From assembly GCA_963773335.1 (NCBI GenBank), contig CAVZAT010000004.1:124001-188000 (forward strand): DNA of 64,000 nt. Reading direction: 5' to 3'. This DNA comes from UBA4742 sp963773335 (GTDB taxonomy: Bacteria; Actinomycetota; Acidimicrobiia; Acidimicrobiales; Acidimicrobilacustridaceae). The position numbers and the translations under genes were made by a program. Below, one piece after another: positions 1-11,203 of this stretch. The notes beneath the pieces are model-generated. The model saw only the letters and a program-made list of their open reading frames with translations, had not been told where the DNA came from and made no database searches. How positions within the stretch are numbered: position 1 is the first letter of the stretch; each line of letters opens with the position of its first letter.

Positions 1-562
1 CGTCGGCAGCCTTGACCGCGTTGAGGTTGGCGAAGGTGGTCAGGCCCCGGGCCAGCTCGGGGTCATTGGCCGAGGCGGCGATGGCCGTGTTGAGCTGGGC
101 CAGGTCGGTCGAGGCGTTGTCGTACTGGCCGATGGCGGTGGGTGCGGGGGTCTCGAGTCCGTCCACCGAACGGCGCTGGGTGTCGAGGTTGCCAAGGGCG
201 CTGTTGACGGCGCTCACGTCCTTGGCCAGGTCCGCCGACTCCTTGCCCGGGTTCACCTTGTGCAGCGTGGTGTTGAACTGGGTGATGGCCGCGTCGGTGG
301 CCTTGCGCTGGGCGGCCAGCTCGTCGTGCCACTGCGTGCCGGCGCTGGCCATGTAGGCCGCGGAGTAGATGGCTTCACGCTGCAGCTGATGGGCGACGTC
401 CGCGTTGACCGCGGCCATGTTGGCCAGCTGCTCGACTCGCTGGGTCGTGCTCGCCGTGCTGAGCCGTTGACTCACGCCGACATAGCCCAGGATGAGCAGC
501 ACCAGGACCGGCGCCACGAGCACGGCGATCAGCTTGGTTCCGACCTTCATGTTCTTGAGCAT
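1..562 (-). CDS. NIT-domain membrane sensor, N-terminal part only
   Basis: Runs off the left edge, so only the first 187 residues are visible. The ATG at 562 begins MLKNMKVGTKLIAVLVAPVL, a short basic segment followed by one membrane helix (about residues 8-26). An extracytoplasmic helical region follows, with an LQREAIYSAAYMAS stretch like the NIT (nitrate/nitrite-sensing) domain. NIT domains sit at the N-terminus of actinobacterial histidine kinases, chemoreceptors and cyclases, so the missing C-terminus decides what the protein transmits to. It is divergent from the RDD gene, with 281 bp between them in which I see no further gene. The NIT assignment is by motif memory; the membrane topology is seen directly. 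Confidence 0.7.
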   Translation of the reverse strand, partial: MLKNMKVGTKLIAVLVAPVLVLLILGYVGVSQRLSTASTTQRVEQLANMAAVNADVAHQLQREAIYSAAYMASAGTQWHDELAAQRKATDAAITQFNTTLHKVNPGKESADLAKDVSAVNSALGNLDTQRRSVDGLETPAPTAIGQYDNASTDLAQLNTAIAASANDPELARGLTTFANLNAVKAAD

Positions 563-843
563 CACTTGCCTCGGGTCTGTTCGATCGATCCCCGTTGGAG
601 TCCTGCATCCATCGACCGGGCCGGCCCGATCTTGAGCGCTCGAACGACGAATTTCATCGGCGTCATCTCCCGTCGAACACCCCACCGCGGCACCCACCGC
701 CGACGATCCCGCTCGCCGTGACGGCCACAGTAACCGCGCCGTCCGCATCCGCCGAGTTGTCGACGCGACGCAACAATCCCGCGGTGGCGCGCCGTTGCTC
801 GCTAGTCTGTCGGCGATTCGACCGAGCTAGAGAGGACAGCGGC

Positions 844-1455
844 GTGAGCGACACTTCGCAAGGACCAGGTTGGTGGCAGGCGTCGGACGGGAAGTGGTAC
901 CCGCCCGAACAAGCTCCCGGCTACCAAGCGCCAGCAGCCGGCGCGCCGAGCGGTTCCCCCGGTGCCCCCGGCGCCACCGGCGCCGTGTCCAGCCAATGGG
1001 GCACCCTCGCCGACTGGCCCCAACGTGCCCTCGGCATCGTGATCGACTGGGCGCTGCTGCTCGCCATCTGGATCGTCGGCTACATCATCGTGATCATCCT
1101 CAACGCCATCTCCGGCGTGCTCGGGGGGCTGTTCTTCCTCGTGCTGTGGCTCTTCGAGCTGGTGGCCTGGCTGTACTACGGCTACCTGGTGGGCAACAAC
1201 GGCCGCAGCCCGGGCATGGCGCTCATGGGTCTCAAGTGCGTCGGTGACGAGACGGGCCAGATCATCGGTGGTGGCACCGGTGTGGTCCGCTCCATCGCCC
1301 ACATCGTCGACAGCATCATCTGCTACATCGGTTGGCTGTTCCCGCTGTGGGACGTCAAGCGCCAGACGCTGGCCGACAAGATCATGAAGACCGTCGTGCT
1401 CACCGATCAGCCGAAGGCCTCCTTCAGCGTGGAGCTGTTCAAACCCGGCTCCTGA
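844..1455 (+). CDS. DUF2510-RDD family membrane protein
   Basis: 203 residues from a GTG start preceded by GAGAGGACAG. Residues 8-22 (GPGWWQASDGKWYPP) are the tryptophan-rich DUF2510 motif common in actinobacterial membrane proteins. A Pro/Gly/Ala linker follows, then an RDD-type region with two long hydrophobic segments, WALLLAIWIVGYIIVIIL and VLGGLFFLVLWLFELVAWLY. The C-terminal part keeps the RDD features NNGRSPGMALMGLKCV and KRQTLADKIMKTVVL. RDD proteins are integral membrane proteins of mostly unknown function, some linked to transport. The gene converges on gltD and shares a strong hairpin terminator with it. Confidence 0.85.
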   Translation: MSDTSQGPGWWQASDGKWYPPEQAPGYQAPAAGAPSGSPGAPGATGAVSSQWGTLADWPQRALGIVIDWALLLAIWIVGYIIVIILNAISGVLGGLFFLVLWLFELVAWLYYGYLVGNNGRSPGMALMGLKCVGDETGQIIGGGTGVVRSIAHIVDSIICYIGWLFPLWDVKRQTLADKIMKTVVLTDQPKASFSVELFKPGS

Positions 1456-1478
1456 GGCTGGCACTCGATCGCTCACAT

Positions 1479-1510
1479 GACCGAGCCCCGGCTTCGGCCG
1501 GGGCTCGGTC
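1479..1510. terminator. Bidirectional hairpin between the RDD gene and gltD
   Basis: Perfect 14-bp inverted repeat (GACCGAGCCCCGGC and its complement) around a TTCG tetraloop, placed 23 bp after the RDD stop and 36 bp after the gltD stop. There is no T-tract on either side, as is common in high-GC actinobacteria. The symmetry lets it serve both convergent genes. Confidence 0.85.
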
Positions 1511-1546
1511 GCGCCCAGGGCCCGGTTGGTGCTCGGGTCCAGACGC

Positions 1547-2994
<1,448 letters not shown>

Positions 2995-2995
<1 letters not shown>

Positions 2996-5900
2996 CAGAC
3001 CCTCGCTGCCGCCATGATCGCCTCCATCGGATCGGTGCCGTCGATCTCCGCCCGGCGCTGTGCCTCGAGCACCCGCTTGTAGTCCCGGGGCATGACCTTG
3101 CACGAAGCGGTCCCTGGCGTTCTCCCAGTCGTCGAGGAGGCGGCGGGCAACGGCCGAATCGGTCTCGGCCAGGTGCGCCTCGATGCGGCCCTGCAGCCAG
3201 ACGACGTCGTCGTCGGGGAGCGTCTCGAGGTCGACCATCTCCAGGTTGGTGCGGCTGAGGAACCAGCCATCGGGGTCGAGCACGTAGGCGATGCCGCCGG
3301 ACATGCCGGCGCCGAAGTTGCGGCCGGTCTCGCCCAGCACCACCACACGCCCACCGGTCATGTACTCGCAGCCGTGGTCGCCCATGCCCTCGACCACGGC
3401 GACGGCCCCCGAGTTGCGCACGCGAACCGCTCCCCCACCACGCCCCGGAGGAACAGCTCGCCGCTGGTGGCGCCGTAGAGGATGACGTTGCCGGCGATGA
3501 TGTTGTCCTCGGCCACGAAGGGCGAGTGGGCTGGGGGCCGCAGCACGATGCGCCCACCCGAGAGGCCCTTGCCCACGTAGTCGTTGGCGTCGCCCTCGAG
3601 GCGCAGGGTGATCCCCCGGGGCAGGAAGGCCCCGAAGCTCTGGCCCGCCGAGCCGGTCAAGGAGATGGTGATGGTGTCGTCGGGCAGGCCCTGGCCGCCG
3701 TGGCGCCGGGTGAGCTCGGAGCCGAGCATGGTGCCCACCGTGCGGTTGACGTTGGCGATGGGCGATCGGATCTCCACCGCGCTCGCCGCGCTCGAGGGCG
3801 GGTGCCGCGTCCGCGATGAGCCGGCGGTCGAGCGCCCGGTCGAGACCGTGGTCCTGGCTCACCGCCTGGTGCAGGTTGGTGCCCTCGACCAACGACAGGC
3901 TGATGCAGGATCGGGGTCAGGTCGAGGCCCGAAGCCTTCCAGTGGTCGACGGCCTCGGCCACGTCGAGCGGCTCGGCCCGGCCGACGGCCTCGGCCAGGG
4001 TGCGGAAGCCCGAGCTCGGCCAGCAGCTCGCGCACCTCCTCGGCGATGAACTCGAAGAAGGTGACCACGAACTCGGGCTTGCCGCTGAAGCGCTCGCGCA
4101 GCTCGGGGTTCTGGGTGGCCACGCCGACCGGGCAGGTGTCGAGGTGGCAGACCCGCATCATCACGCAGCCCGACACCACCAGCGGGGCGGTGGCGAACCC
4201 GAACTCCTCGGCCCCCAGCAGCGCGGCGATCACCACGTCGCGGCCGGTCTTGAGCTGGCCGTCGGCCTGCACCACGATGCGGTCGCGCAGGCCGTTGAGC
4301 AGCAGCGTCTGCTGGGTCTCGGCCAGGCCGAGCTCCCACGGCGCGCCGGCGTGCTTGAGCGAGGTGAGCGGTGAGGCGCCGGTTCCGCCGTCGTGGCCCG
4401 AGATCAGCACCACGTCGGCGTGCGCCTTGGACACGCCGGCGGCGACCGTGCCCACCCCGACCTCGGCCACCAGCTTCACGTGGACGCGGGCCAAGGGGTT
4501 GGCGTTCTTGAGGTCGTGGATGAGCTGGGCCAGGTCCTCGATGGAGTAGATGTCGTGGTGGGGCGGCGGGCTGATGAGCCCCACGCCCGGGGTGGAATGA
4601 CGGGTCTTGGCGATCCAGGGGTAGACCTTGCTGCCGGGCAGCTGACCGCCCTCGCCCGGCTTGGCGCCCTGGGCCATCTTGATCTGCAGGTCGTCGGCGT
4701 TGACCAGGTACTCGCTGGTGACGCCGAACCGACCGGAGGCGACCTGCTTGACCGCGCTGCGGCGCAGGTCGCCGTTGTCGTCGGGGGTGAAGCGATCGGT
4801 GTCCTCGCCGCCCTCGCCGGTGTTGGACTTGCCGCCCAGCCGGTTCATGGCGATGGCCAGGGTCTCGTGGGCCTCGGCTGAGATGGATCCGTAGGACATG
4901 GCCCCGGTGGCGAAGCGCTTGACGATCTCGCTGACCGGCTCGACCTCGTCGATCGGGATGGGCGGCGTCCTCGCCCGGCTCGAGGCGGAACAGGCCCCGC
5001 AACGTGGCCAGATGGCGGCTCTGGTCGTCGACGGCGCGGGTGTACTCCTTGAAGATCTCGTAGCGCTTGGACCGGGTGGCGTGCTGGAGCTTGAAGACGG
5101 TGTCGGGGTTGAACAGGTGGTACTCGCCTTCGCGGCGCCACTGGTACTCACCGCCGACGGCCAGCTGGCGGTGGGCCTGCTCGGCTGGTCGGTCGGGGAA
5201 GGCCACGGCGTGGCGCTCCGCCACCTCGCGGGCGATCTCGTCGAGCCCGATGCCGCCGAACCGGGACACGGTGCCGGTGAAGAACTCGTCGACCAGGTCC
5301 TGGGACAGGCCGATGGCCTCGAAGATCTGGGCGCCGGTGTAGGAGGCCACCGTGGAGATGCCCATCTTGGACATCACCTTGAGCACGCCCTTGCTGCAGG
5401 CCTTGATGTAGTTGCGCACCGCCTTGACCGGGTCGGTCACCTCGGTCAGGCCCTCGGCGATGAGGTCCTCGATGGTCTCGAAGGCCAGGTAGGGGTTGAT
5501 GGCCGCTGCCCCGTACCCGAGGAGCAGGGCCATGTGGTGCACTTCGCGGGCGTCGCCGGACTCGACGACCAGCCCGACCCGGGTGCGGGTCTTCTCTCGG
5601 ATGAGGTGGTGGTGCACCGCCGCGACCGCCAGCAGCGACGGGATCGGCGCCAGCTCGGCCGAGCAGTCGCGGTCGGAGAGGACCAGGATGTTCGAGCCGG
5701 TCTCGATGGCCTCGCTCGCCTGCCGGCGAAGCTCGTCGAGCGCGGCGCGCAGGCCGTCGCCGCCCCCGTCGACCCGGAAGAGGCAAGGCAGCACCGTCGT
5801 GTGGAAGTCCTCCATGCCGTCGTAGGTGTCGATGGCGGTGAGCTTGGCCAGCTCGTCGTTGTCGATGATCGGACGGGTGAGCTCGATCTGGCGACAGACG

Positions 5901-7561
5901 CGGGCCTGCGGGTCGAGCAGGTTGCCCTCGGGGCCGATGGTGTTCGCCGAGCGAGGTGACCAGCTCCTCGCGGATGGCGTCGAGCGGCGGGTTGGTCACC
6001 TGGGCGAACAGCTGTGTGAAGTAGTCGAACAGCAGCTCGGGGTCGCGACGAGAGCACGGCCAAGGGCGTGTCGGTGCCCATCGAGCCGATGGGCTCGGCG
6101 CCGGTCCGGGCCATCGGGTCGATGAGCAGCCGGAGCTCCTCGTTCGTGTAGCCGAAGACCTGTTGTCGCTGCAGGACGCGTGGCATGCGGCTTCAGCTCG
6201 TGGGGTCGGTACGGGAGCTGGTCGAGCTCGACGAGGTGTCTCGTCGAGCCACTCGCTCGTAGGGGTGGACGGCGGCCAGGCGGCGTCTTGATCTCGTCGT
6301 CGTCCACGATGCGGCCCTTGGCCGTGTCGACCAGGAACATGCGGCCGGGTTGCAGGCGCCCCTTGTGCACCACCCTGGCCGGGTCGACGTCGAGGACGCC
6401 CACCTCGGACGCCATGACGACCAGGTCGTCGTAGGTGACCCAGTAGCGCGACGGGCGCAGCCCGTTGCGATCGAGCACCGCGCCGATGACGGTGCCGTCG
6501 GTGAAGGCGATGGACGCCGGGACCGTCCCAGGGCTCCATGAGCGAGGAGTGGTAGCGGTAGAAGGCCCGCTGGTCGAGGGGCATCGACTGCGTGGTTCTC
6601 CCACGCCTCGGGGATCATCATCAACACGGCGTGGGGCAGCGCGTAGCCGCCCAGGTGCAGCAGCTCGAGCACCTCGTCGAAGGTGGCCGAGTCGCTGGCC
6701 CCGGGGGTGCAGATCGGGAAGATGCGATCCAGGTCGCCGGGCAGCCACTCGCTGCCCAGCAGGGCCTCGCGGGCCCGCATCCAGTTGCGGTTGCCCTGCA
6801 CGGTGTTGATCTCGCCGTTGTGGGCGATGTAGCGGTACGGGTGGGCCAGCGGCCAGGACGGGAAGGTGTTGGTCGAGAACCGGGAGTGGACCAGGGCCAG
6901 GGCGGATTCGACCCGCTCGTCGCGCAGGTCGGGGAAGAACTCGGCCAGCTGAGGGGTGGTGAGCATCCCCTTGTAGACGAGGGTGCGACACGACAGGCTC
7001 GGGAAGTAGACGCCGCCTTCGCCGCCCGGCGTACCCACCTCGTGCTCGATCCGCTTGCGCACGATGTAGGCCCGACGCTCGAGGCTCGTCGTGCATGAGC
7101 CCGTCGCCGGCCAGGAAGATCTGGCGGAACGCGGGCTCCACCGCCGCCGCGGTGGAGCCGATCATCGAGTCGTCGAAGGGCAGGTCGCGCCAGCCCAGCA
7201 CCCGAAGGCCCTCGCTGGCGGCGATCTTCTCCACCGCGTCGACGGCTTCGTCGGCCTTGGCCGGGTCGGTGGGCAGGAAGGCGATGCCGGTGGCATAGGA
7301 GCCCTCGGCCGGCAGGGCGAAACCGACCACCTCGCGCAGGAACCGGTCGGGGATCTGCAGCAGGATGCCGGCCCCGTCGCCGGTGTTGACCTCGCTGCCC
7401 GACGCGCCCCGGTGCTGCAGGTTGCACAGAGCGCCGATGCCCTCCTTCACGATGTCGTGGCTGCGCAGGCCCTTCATGTGGACGACGAAGGCGACGCCGC
7501 AGGCGTCGTGCTCCTGAGCGGGGTCGTAGAGGCCCTGGCGGGGTGGCAGGTCGTGGCGCAT
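2995..7561 (-). CDS. gltB: Glutamate synthase large subunit (many apparent frameshifts)
   Basis: The alpha subunit of GOGAT makes two glutamates from glutamine and 2-oxoglutarate. It starts at ATG 7561 after GGGAAG, and Cys21 (HDACGVAFVVHMKG) would be the exposed Ntn-amidotransferase nucleophile after propeptide removal. Then come the glutaminase domain (YIAHNGEINTVQGNRNWM), the central domain, the FMN synthase domain (SGHDGGTGASPLTSLKHAG), the 3Fe-4S cysteines CVMMRVCHLDTCPVG and the C-terminal beta-helix domain (GGRIVLRPP, NFGAGMSGGIAYVLD). Coding moves between frames about a dozen times, near 7085, 6590, 6525, 6275, 6180, 6045, 5950, 4965, 4010, 3925, 3785, 3425 and 3105. The total of about 1,520 residues is full length. 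No domain is missing, so I treat it as one functional gene with sequence errors. Confidence 0.93.
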
Positions 7562-7692
7562 ACGTCTTCCCTGGACTGGTTCCCGAACGTGTGGTGCATT
7601 CAGGCTGCCGGGGTCGACGCTGGCCCCGCTGCTGAGCGATGTATCGTAGCGGTCGCCAAGATCACTGGGCGAACTGGATTCCGTGGGGCGGG

Positions 7693-7698
7693 TAGCCT
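7693..7698 (+). promoter_or_regulatory. -10 box of the M18 aminopeptidase gene
   Basis: TAGCCT, six bases before the GTG at 7705. This spacing predicts a leaderless transcript. Confidence 0.55.
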
Positions 7699-7704
7699 CC
7701 CGGC

Positions 7705-9011
7705 GTGGCCGAGCCGAGTTCCGTCGAATCCCTCGACCCCGTCGTGGCCAGCCTGTTCGGCTTCGTCGGCGCCTCTCCCTCCCCGTACCACGCGGTGGCT
7801 GAGGCGGCCCGGCGCCTGGCGGCGGCCGGGTTCGTGGAATTCGACGAGACCGCCGGCTGGGCCGGCGCGGGGGGCCCGGGCTTCGTGCGCCGGGGCGGCA
7901 GCCTGGTGGCCTGGGGGTCCGGCGATGGACTCGGCTTCCGGGTGCGTCGGCGCCCACACCGACAGCCCCAACCTGCGCATCAAGCCCCGCCCGGATATCG
8001 ACCTCAGCCGGCTGGCACCAGCTCGGCGTCGAGATCTACGGCGGCGTGCTGCTCAACTCCTGGCTCGATCGCGACCTCGGGCTGTCGGGACGGGTGGGCG
8101 TGCGCACCGGCGAGGCCACCAGGTCCGCCTGATGCGCGACGACCGGGCCCTGCTGCGGGTTCCCCAGCTGGCCATCCACCTCGATCGCGACGTCAACCAG
8201 GGCCTCAAGCTCAACCCCCAGCAGCACCTGACGCCCATCTGGGGCTTCGGGCGACCAGGTAGCTGGCGGCTTCGCCGGCTACCTGGCCGATCAGCTCGGG
8301 GTGCAGGTCGATCAGGTGGTGTCGTGGGACGTCATGGCCCACGACCGCACCGCCCCCAGCCTGGCCGGTCGTGGCCACGAGCTGATCAGCTCGGCCCGAA
8401 TCGACAACCAGTTGTCGTGTTGGGCGGCGGTGGAAGCGCTCGATCGTCGCCGCCGCTGGGGGCGGCGACGGTGGTCAGGCCGGGGCCACGCCGGTGGTCG
8501 TGCTGTTCGACCACGAGGAGATCGGCAGCGTGTCGGCCTCGGGAGCCGATAGCGACCTGCTGGCCAGCGTGCTGGAGCGGCTGGTGCTGGCCGGCGGCGG
8601 GGTCGAGACGGCTGGCTTCGCGCCCTGGCCAGCTCCCGGGCGGTGTCGTGCGACGGTGCCCACGCCACCCATCCCAACTATCCCGAGCGCCACGACGCGG
8701 GCCATCCGGTCCTGGTCAACGGCGGGCCGGTCATCAAGCACAACGCCAACGTGCGCTATGCCACCGACGCCGACACCGCGGCGTGGTTCGCCTCGGTCTG
8801 CCAGCAGGTCGAGGTGCCGGTTCAGCACTTCGTGTCCCGGGACGACCTGCCGTGCGGCTCGACCATCGGCCCCATCACCGCGGCCCGGCTCGGGATCCGC
8901 ACCGTGGATGTGGGGGTGGCCCAGCTGGCCATGCACTCGGTCCGCGAGCTGTGCGGTTCGGCCGACCCGGCCCTGCTCGTGACCGCCCTGACCGCGGCTC
9001 TGCGCTCCTGA
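7705..9011 (+). CDS. apeB: M18 family aminopeptidase
   Basis: Dinuclear zinc aminopeptidase releasing N-terminal residues from peptides in the cytoplasm. Family motifs in order: the metal-binding GAHTDSPNLRIKP, GGVLLNSWLDRDLGLSGRV, RVPQLAIHLDRDVNQG, LNPQQHLTPIWG, ELISSARIDNQLSCWAAVEAL, VVLFDHEEIGSVSASGADS, CDGAHATHPNYPERHD, HNANVRYATDA, and GSTIGPITAARLGIRTVDVG near the end. About 435 residues, the usual length. The frame breaks several times between 7940 and 8640, always inside conserved sequence, so sequencing error is likely. The GTG start follows a -10 box directly. Divergent from gltB across 143 bp. Confidence 0.9.
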
Positions 9012-9072
9012 ACGACCACGGCCCCACAGCCCCCAGGCGCAGCTGCTGGCGTGATGAGACCCGGATGGCCGA

Positions 9073-10599
9073 TCAGATCGAGCGGTCGACGCCCTGCCAG
9101 TACCGATCGCGGAACAGGCGGGTGTAGAGCTTGCCGGTGGGATGGCGGGGCAGCTCATCGAGGAAGTCGATCGATCTGGGCACCTTGTAACCGGCCACGT
9201 GCTCCCGAGCGAAGGCCAGGATCTCGGCCTCCAGCTCCGGGGACGCCTCGAAGCCGTCGATCAGCTCCAGTGCGGCCTTGACCGACTCGCCCCACTCATC
9301 GTCGGGGATGCCGAACACGGCTGCGTCGGCCACCGCCGGATGCTCGATCAGCACCTGTTCGACCTCGGCCGGATAGATGTTCACCCCACCCGAGATGATC
9401 ATGTTGGCCGCCCGGTCGGCCAGGTACACCCACCCCTCCTCGTCCACGTGGCCGATATCGCCGATGGTGTAGGTGCCCGGCTCCAGGAAGGCCGACGCCG
9501 TCTTGTCCGGGGCGTTGTGGTACTCGAAGACGCGCTTGGAGACCTGGTTGTGGCACCAGAGGGTCCCGTCCTGGCCGGGGTCGAGGCGCTGCCCGTCGGC
9601 GTCGGCCGCGAAGACCTCGTAGCTGGGCACGGCTCGGCCCACGGTGCCCGGGTGCGCCAACCAGTCCTGCGAACCCACGATGGTCACCACCCCGCCCTCG
9701 CTGGCGCCCCAGTACTCGACGAGCACCGGTCCCCACCACTCGATCATGCGGGTCTTCACCGGCACCGACACCGGGGCCGCGCCGTGCAGCACCGTGCCCA
9801 ACGACGAGGCGTCGAAGGCCTGTCGCACCGATTCGGGCTGGCGCAGCAGGCGGACGAACATGGTGGGGACCAGGTGGGAGTTGCGGACCCGGCGTTGCTC
9901 GATCAGCTCCAGGGCCTGGGCGTCGTCCCAGCGGGGCATGATCACCAGCGGGGCCCCGTTGAGCAGGTCGATGGTCGAGAAGCCCAGCGGCGAGGCATGG
10001 TAGAGGGGGCCGGTGACCAAGTGGGGGCCCTGGCCGTCCAGGCCGATGATCGGACCGGTCAGCCGCGACATCCGCAGCTGGGTCTCGATGGTGGACTGGG
10101 TGGCCCGCTTCACGCCCTTGGGCCGCCCGGTGGTGCCGCTGGTGTAGAGCATGGAGCCGCCGGCCGTGCCCGCGGGGTCGAAGTCGTCGGCCGCCGCCGC
10201 GTCCACGGCCTCGTCCAGCCCCGAGCCCAGCACGACGACCGGGCGGTCGCCGGCCGCGGCCCGAGCGGTGTCCTCGTAGGCCGGATCGGCGAAGACCACC
10301 CGGCTCTCGCTGTCGGCCACGATGTAGCCGGCCTCTTCGGCGGTGAGGTGCCAGTTCACCGGAGTGATCCACACACCGGCCAGCAGGGCGCCCAACGACA
10401 GCTCCAGGAACTCCACGCGGTTGCCCACCACCATGGAGGCGTGGCCGCCGGGCTCGATGCCGAAGGTGTCGCGCAGGAGGTGGCCGACCCGGTTGGCCCG
10501 GTCGGCCAACTCGGTCCAGGTGCGGGTGCGGGTCAGGTCATCGAGGGCCACGCCGTCGGGATCGAACCCGTCGCCGGCCAACAGTCCATCGAGCAACAC
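9073..10599 (-). CDS. AMP-binding acyl-CoA synthetase (FadD-like)
   Basis: 508 residues, uninterrupted. Adenylates a carboxylic acid and transfers it to CoA. The P-loop-like motif YTSGTTGRPKGVKRA lies near residue 150, GASEGG is in the A4/A5 region, YTIGDIGHVDEEGWVYLADR is the hinge-containing A7-A8 region, and the catalytic lysine of A10 is in HPTGKLYTR near the end. SGGVNIYPAEVEQVL is typical of medium/long-chain and aromatic acyl-CoA synthetases, so the substrate cannot be named. The acyl-CoA dehydrogenase at 13.3 kb and thiolase at 31.2 kb fit fatty or aromatic acid degradation. The start is GTG, six bases after TAGGCT. Confidence 0.92.
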   Translation of the reverse strand: MLLDGLLAGDGFDPDGVALDDLTRTRTWTELADRANRVGHLLRDTFGIEPGGHASMVVGNRVEFLELSLGALLAGVWITPVNWHLTAEEAGYIVADSESRVVFADPAYEDTARAAAGDRPVVVLGSGLDEAVDAAAADDFDPAGTAGGSMLYTSGTTGRPKGVKRATQSTIETQLRMSRLTGPIIGLDGQGPHLVTGPLYHASPLGFSTIDLLNGAPLVIMPRWDDAQALELIEQRRVRNSHLVPTMFVRLLRQPESVRQAFDASSLGTVLHGAAPVSVPVKTRMIEWWGPVLVEYWGASEGGVVTIVGSQDWLAHPGTVGRAVPSYEVFAADADGQRLDPGQDGTLWCHNQVSKRVFEYHNAPDKTASAFLEPGTYTIGDIGHVDEEGWVYLADRAANMIISGGVNIYPAEVEQVLIEHPAVADAAVFGIPDDEWGESVKAALELIDGFEASPELEAEILAFAREHVAGYKVPRSIDFLDELPRHPTGKLYTRLFRDRYWQGVDRSI

Positions 10600-10605
10600 G
10601 GGCGG

Positions 10606-10611
10606 AGCCTA
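10606..10611 (-). promoter_or_regulatory. -10 box of the acyl-CoA synthetase gene
   Basis: On the minus strand TAGGCT, then CCGCCC, then the GTG start; a leaderless layout. Confidence 0.55.
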
Positions 10612-10630
10612 CCGACACCCCGGCCTGGGC

Positions 10631-10636
10631 TAGCGT
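10631..10636 (+). promoter_or_regulatory. -10 box of the J-domain gene
   Basis: TAGCGT, seven bases before the GTG at 10644. This favours that start over the upstream in-frame GTG at 10635, which overlaps the box. Confidence 0.5.
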
Positions 10637-10643
10637 GCCCGAT

Positions 10644-11203
10644 GTGACCCTCGACGATGCCCTGGCCGTGCTGGCGGTCAGCCGGGGCGCCAGCGAGCAC
10701 GACGTGCGCGTGGCCTATCGACGCCTCGTCGGCGCCGCCCACCCCGATCGGGCCGGTGACGATCCCGAGGCCACCCGACGCACGGCACGCCTGACCCAGG
10801 CCTACGCCGTGGTCCGGCGCGCCCTGGCCGACGGTCAGCTGGGACCCGTCGAGGTCGCGCCGGAGGCGTCGGCCGGGGGGTGGGACACGGTCCGGTGGGA
10901 GAGGTCGACCAGGACTCGATCGTGGTCGACGCCCCTGCGGACGAGACCTTCGCCGCCCTGTTCGAGGCGGCCGGGCGCGTGGGCCACGTTGCCTACTTCG
11001 ACCGCAACCTGGGGCTGTTGGAGACGGTGGTGCGCTTCGAGGGCGGGCCGACGTGCTCGGTCCTCATCACCCTCCAGGGTCGGGCCTACGGCACCGAGGC
11101 GTTCTGCACCATGGAATCGATCGAGGCCGCACCCACCCCGCCGATCGCCGCGGTCATCGACGCGCTGGTGGAGGAGCTGACCGCTCAGAGGTCGTCACCG
11201 TAG
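10644..11203 (+). CDS. J-domain protein with uncharacterised C-terminal domain
   Basis: Residues 1-60 form a J domain: DALAVLAVSRGASEHDVRVA, then YRRLVGAAHPDRAGD with the HPD tripeptide that stimulates DnaK ATPase. After a short linker the frame breaks near 10905. Coding resumes with GEVDQDSIVVDAPADETFAA and runs to 11203, forming an alpha/beta domain of about 100 residues (RFEGGPTCSVLITLQGRAYG) that I do not recognise. Total about 186 residues. With no dnaK or grpE nearby it is probably an accessory co-chaperone. Its end overlaps the convergent lipid-kinase gene by 19 bp. Confidence 0.72.

Noticed and set aside
563..843. RNA gene or riboswitch between the NIT sensor and the RDD gene
   Set aside because: No tRNA-like cloverleaf, conserved riboswitch core or strong hairpin seen; only a ribosome binding site near 832.
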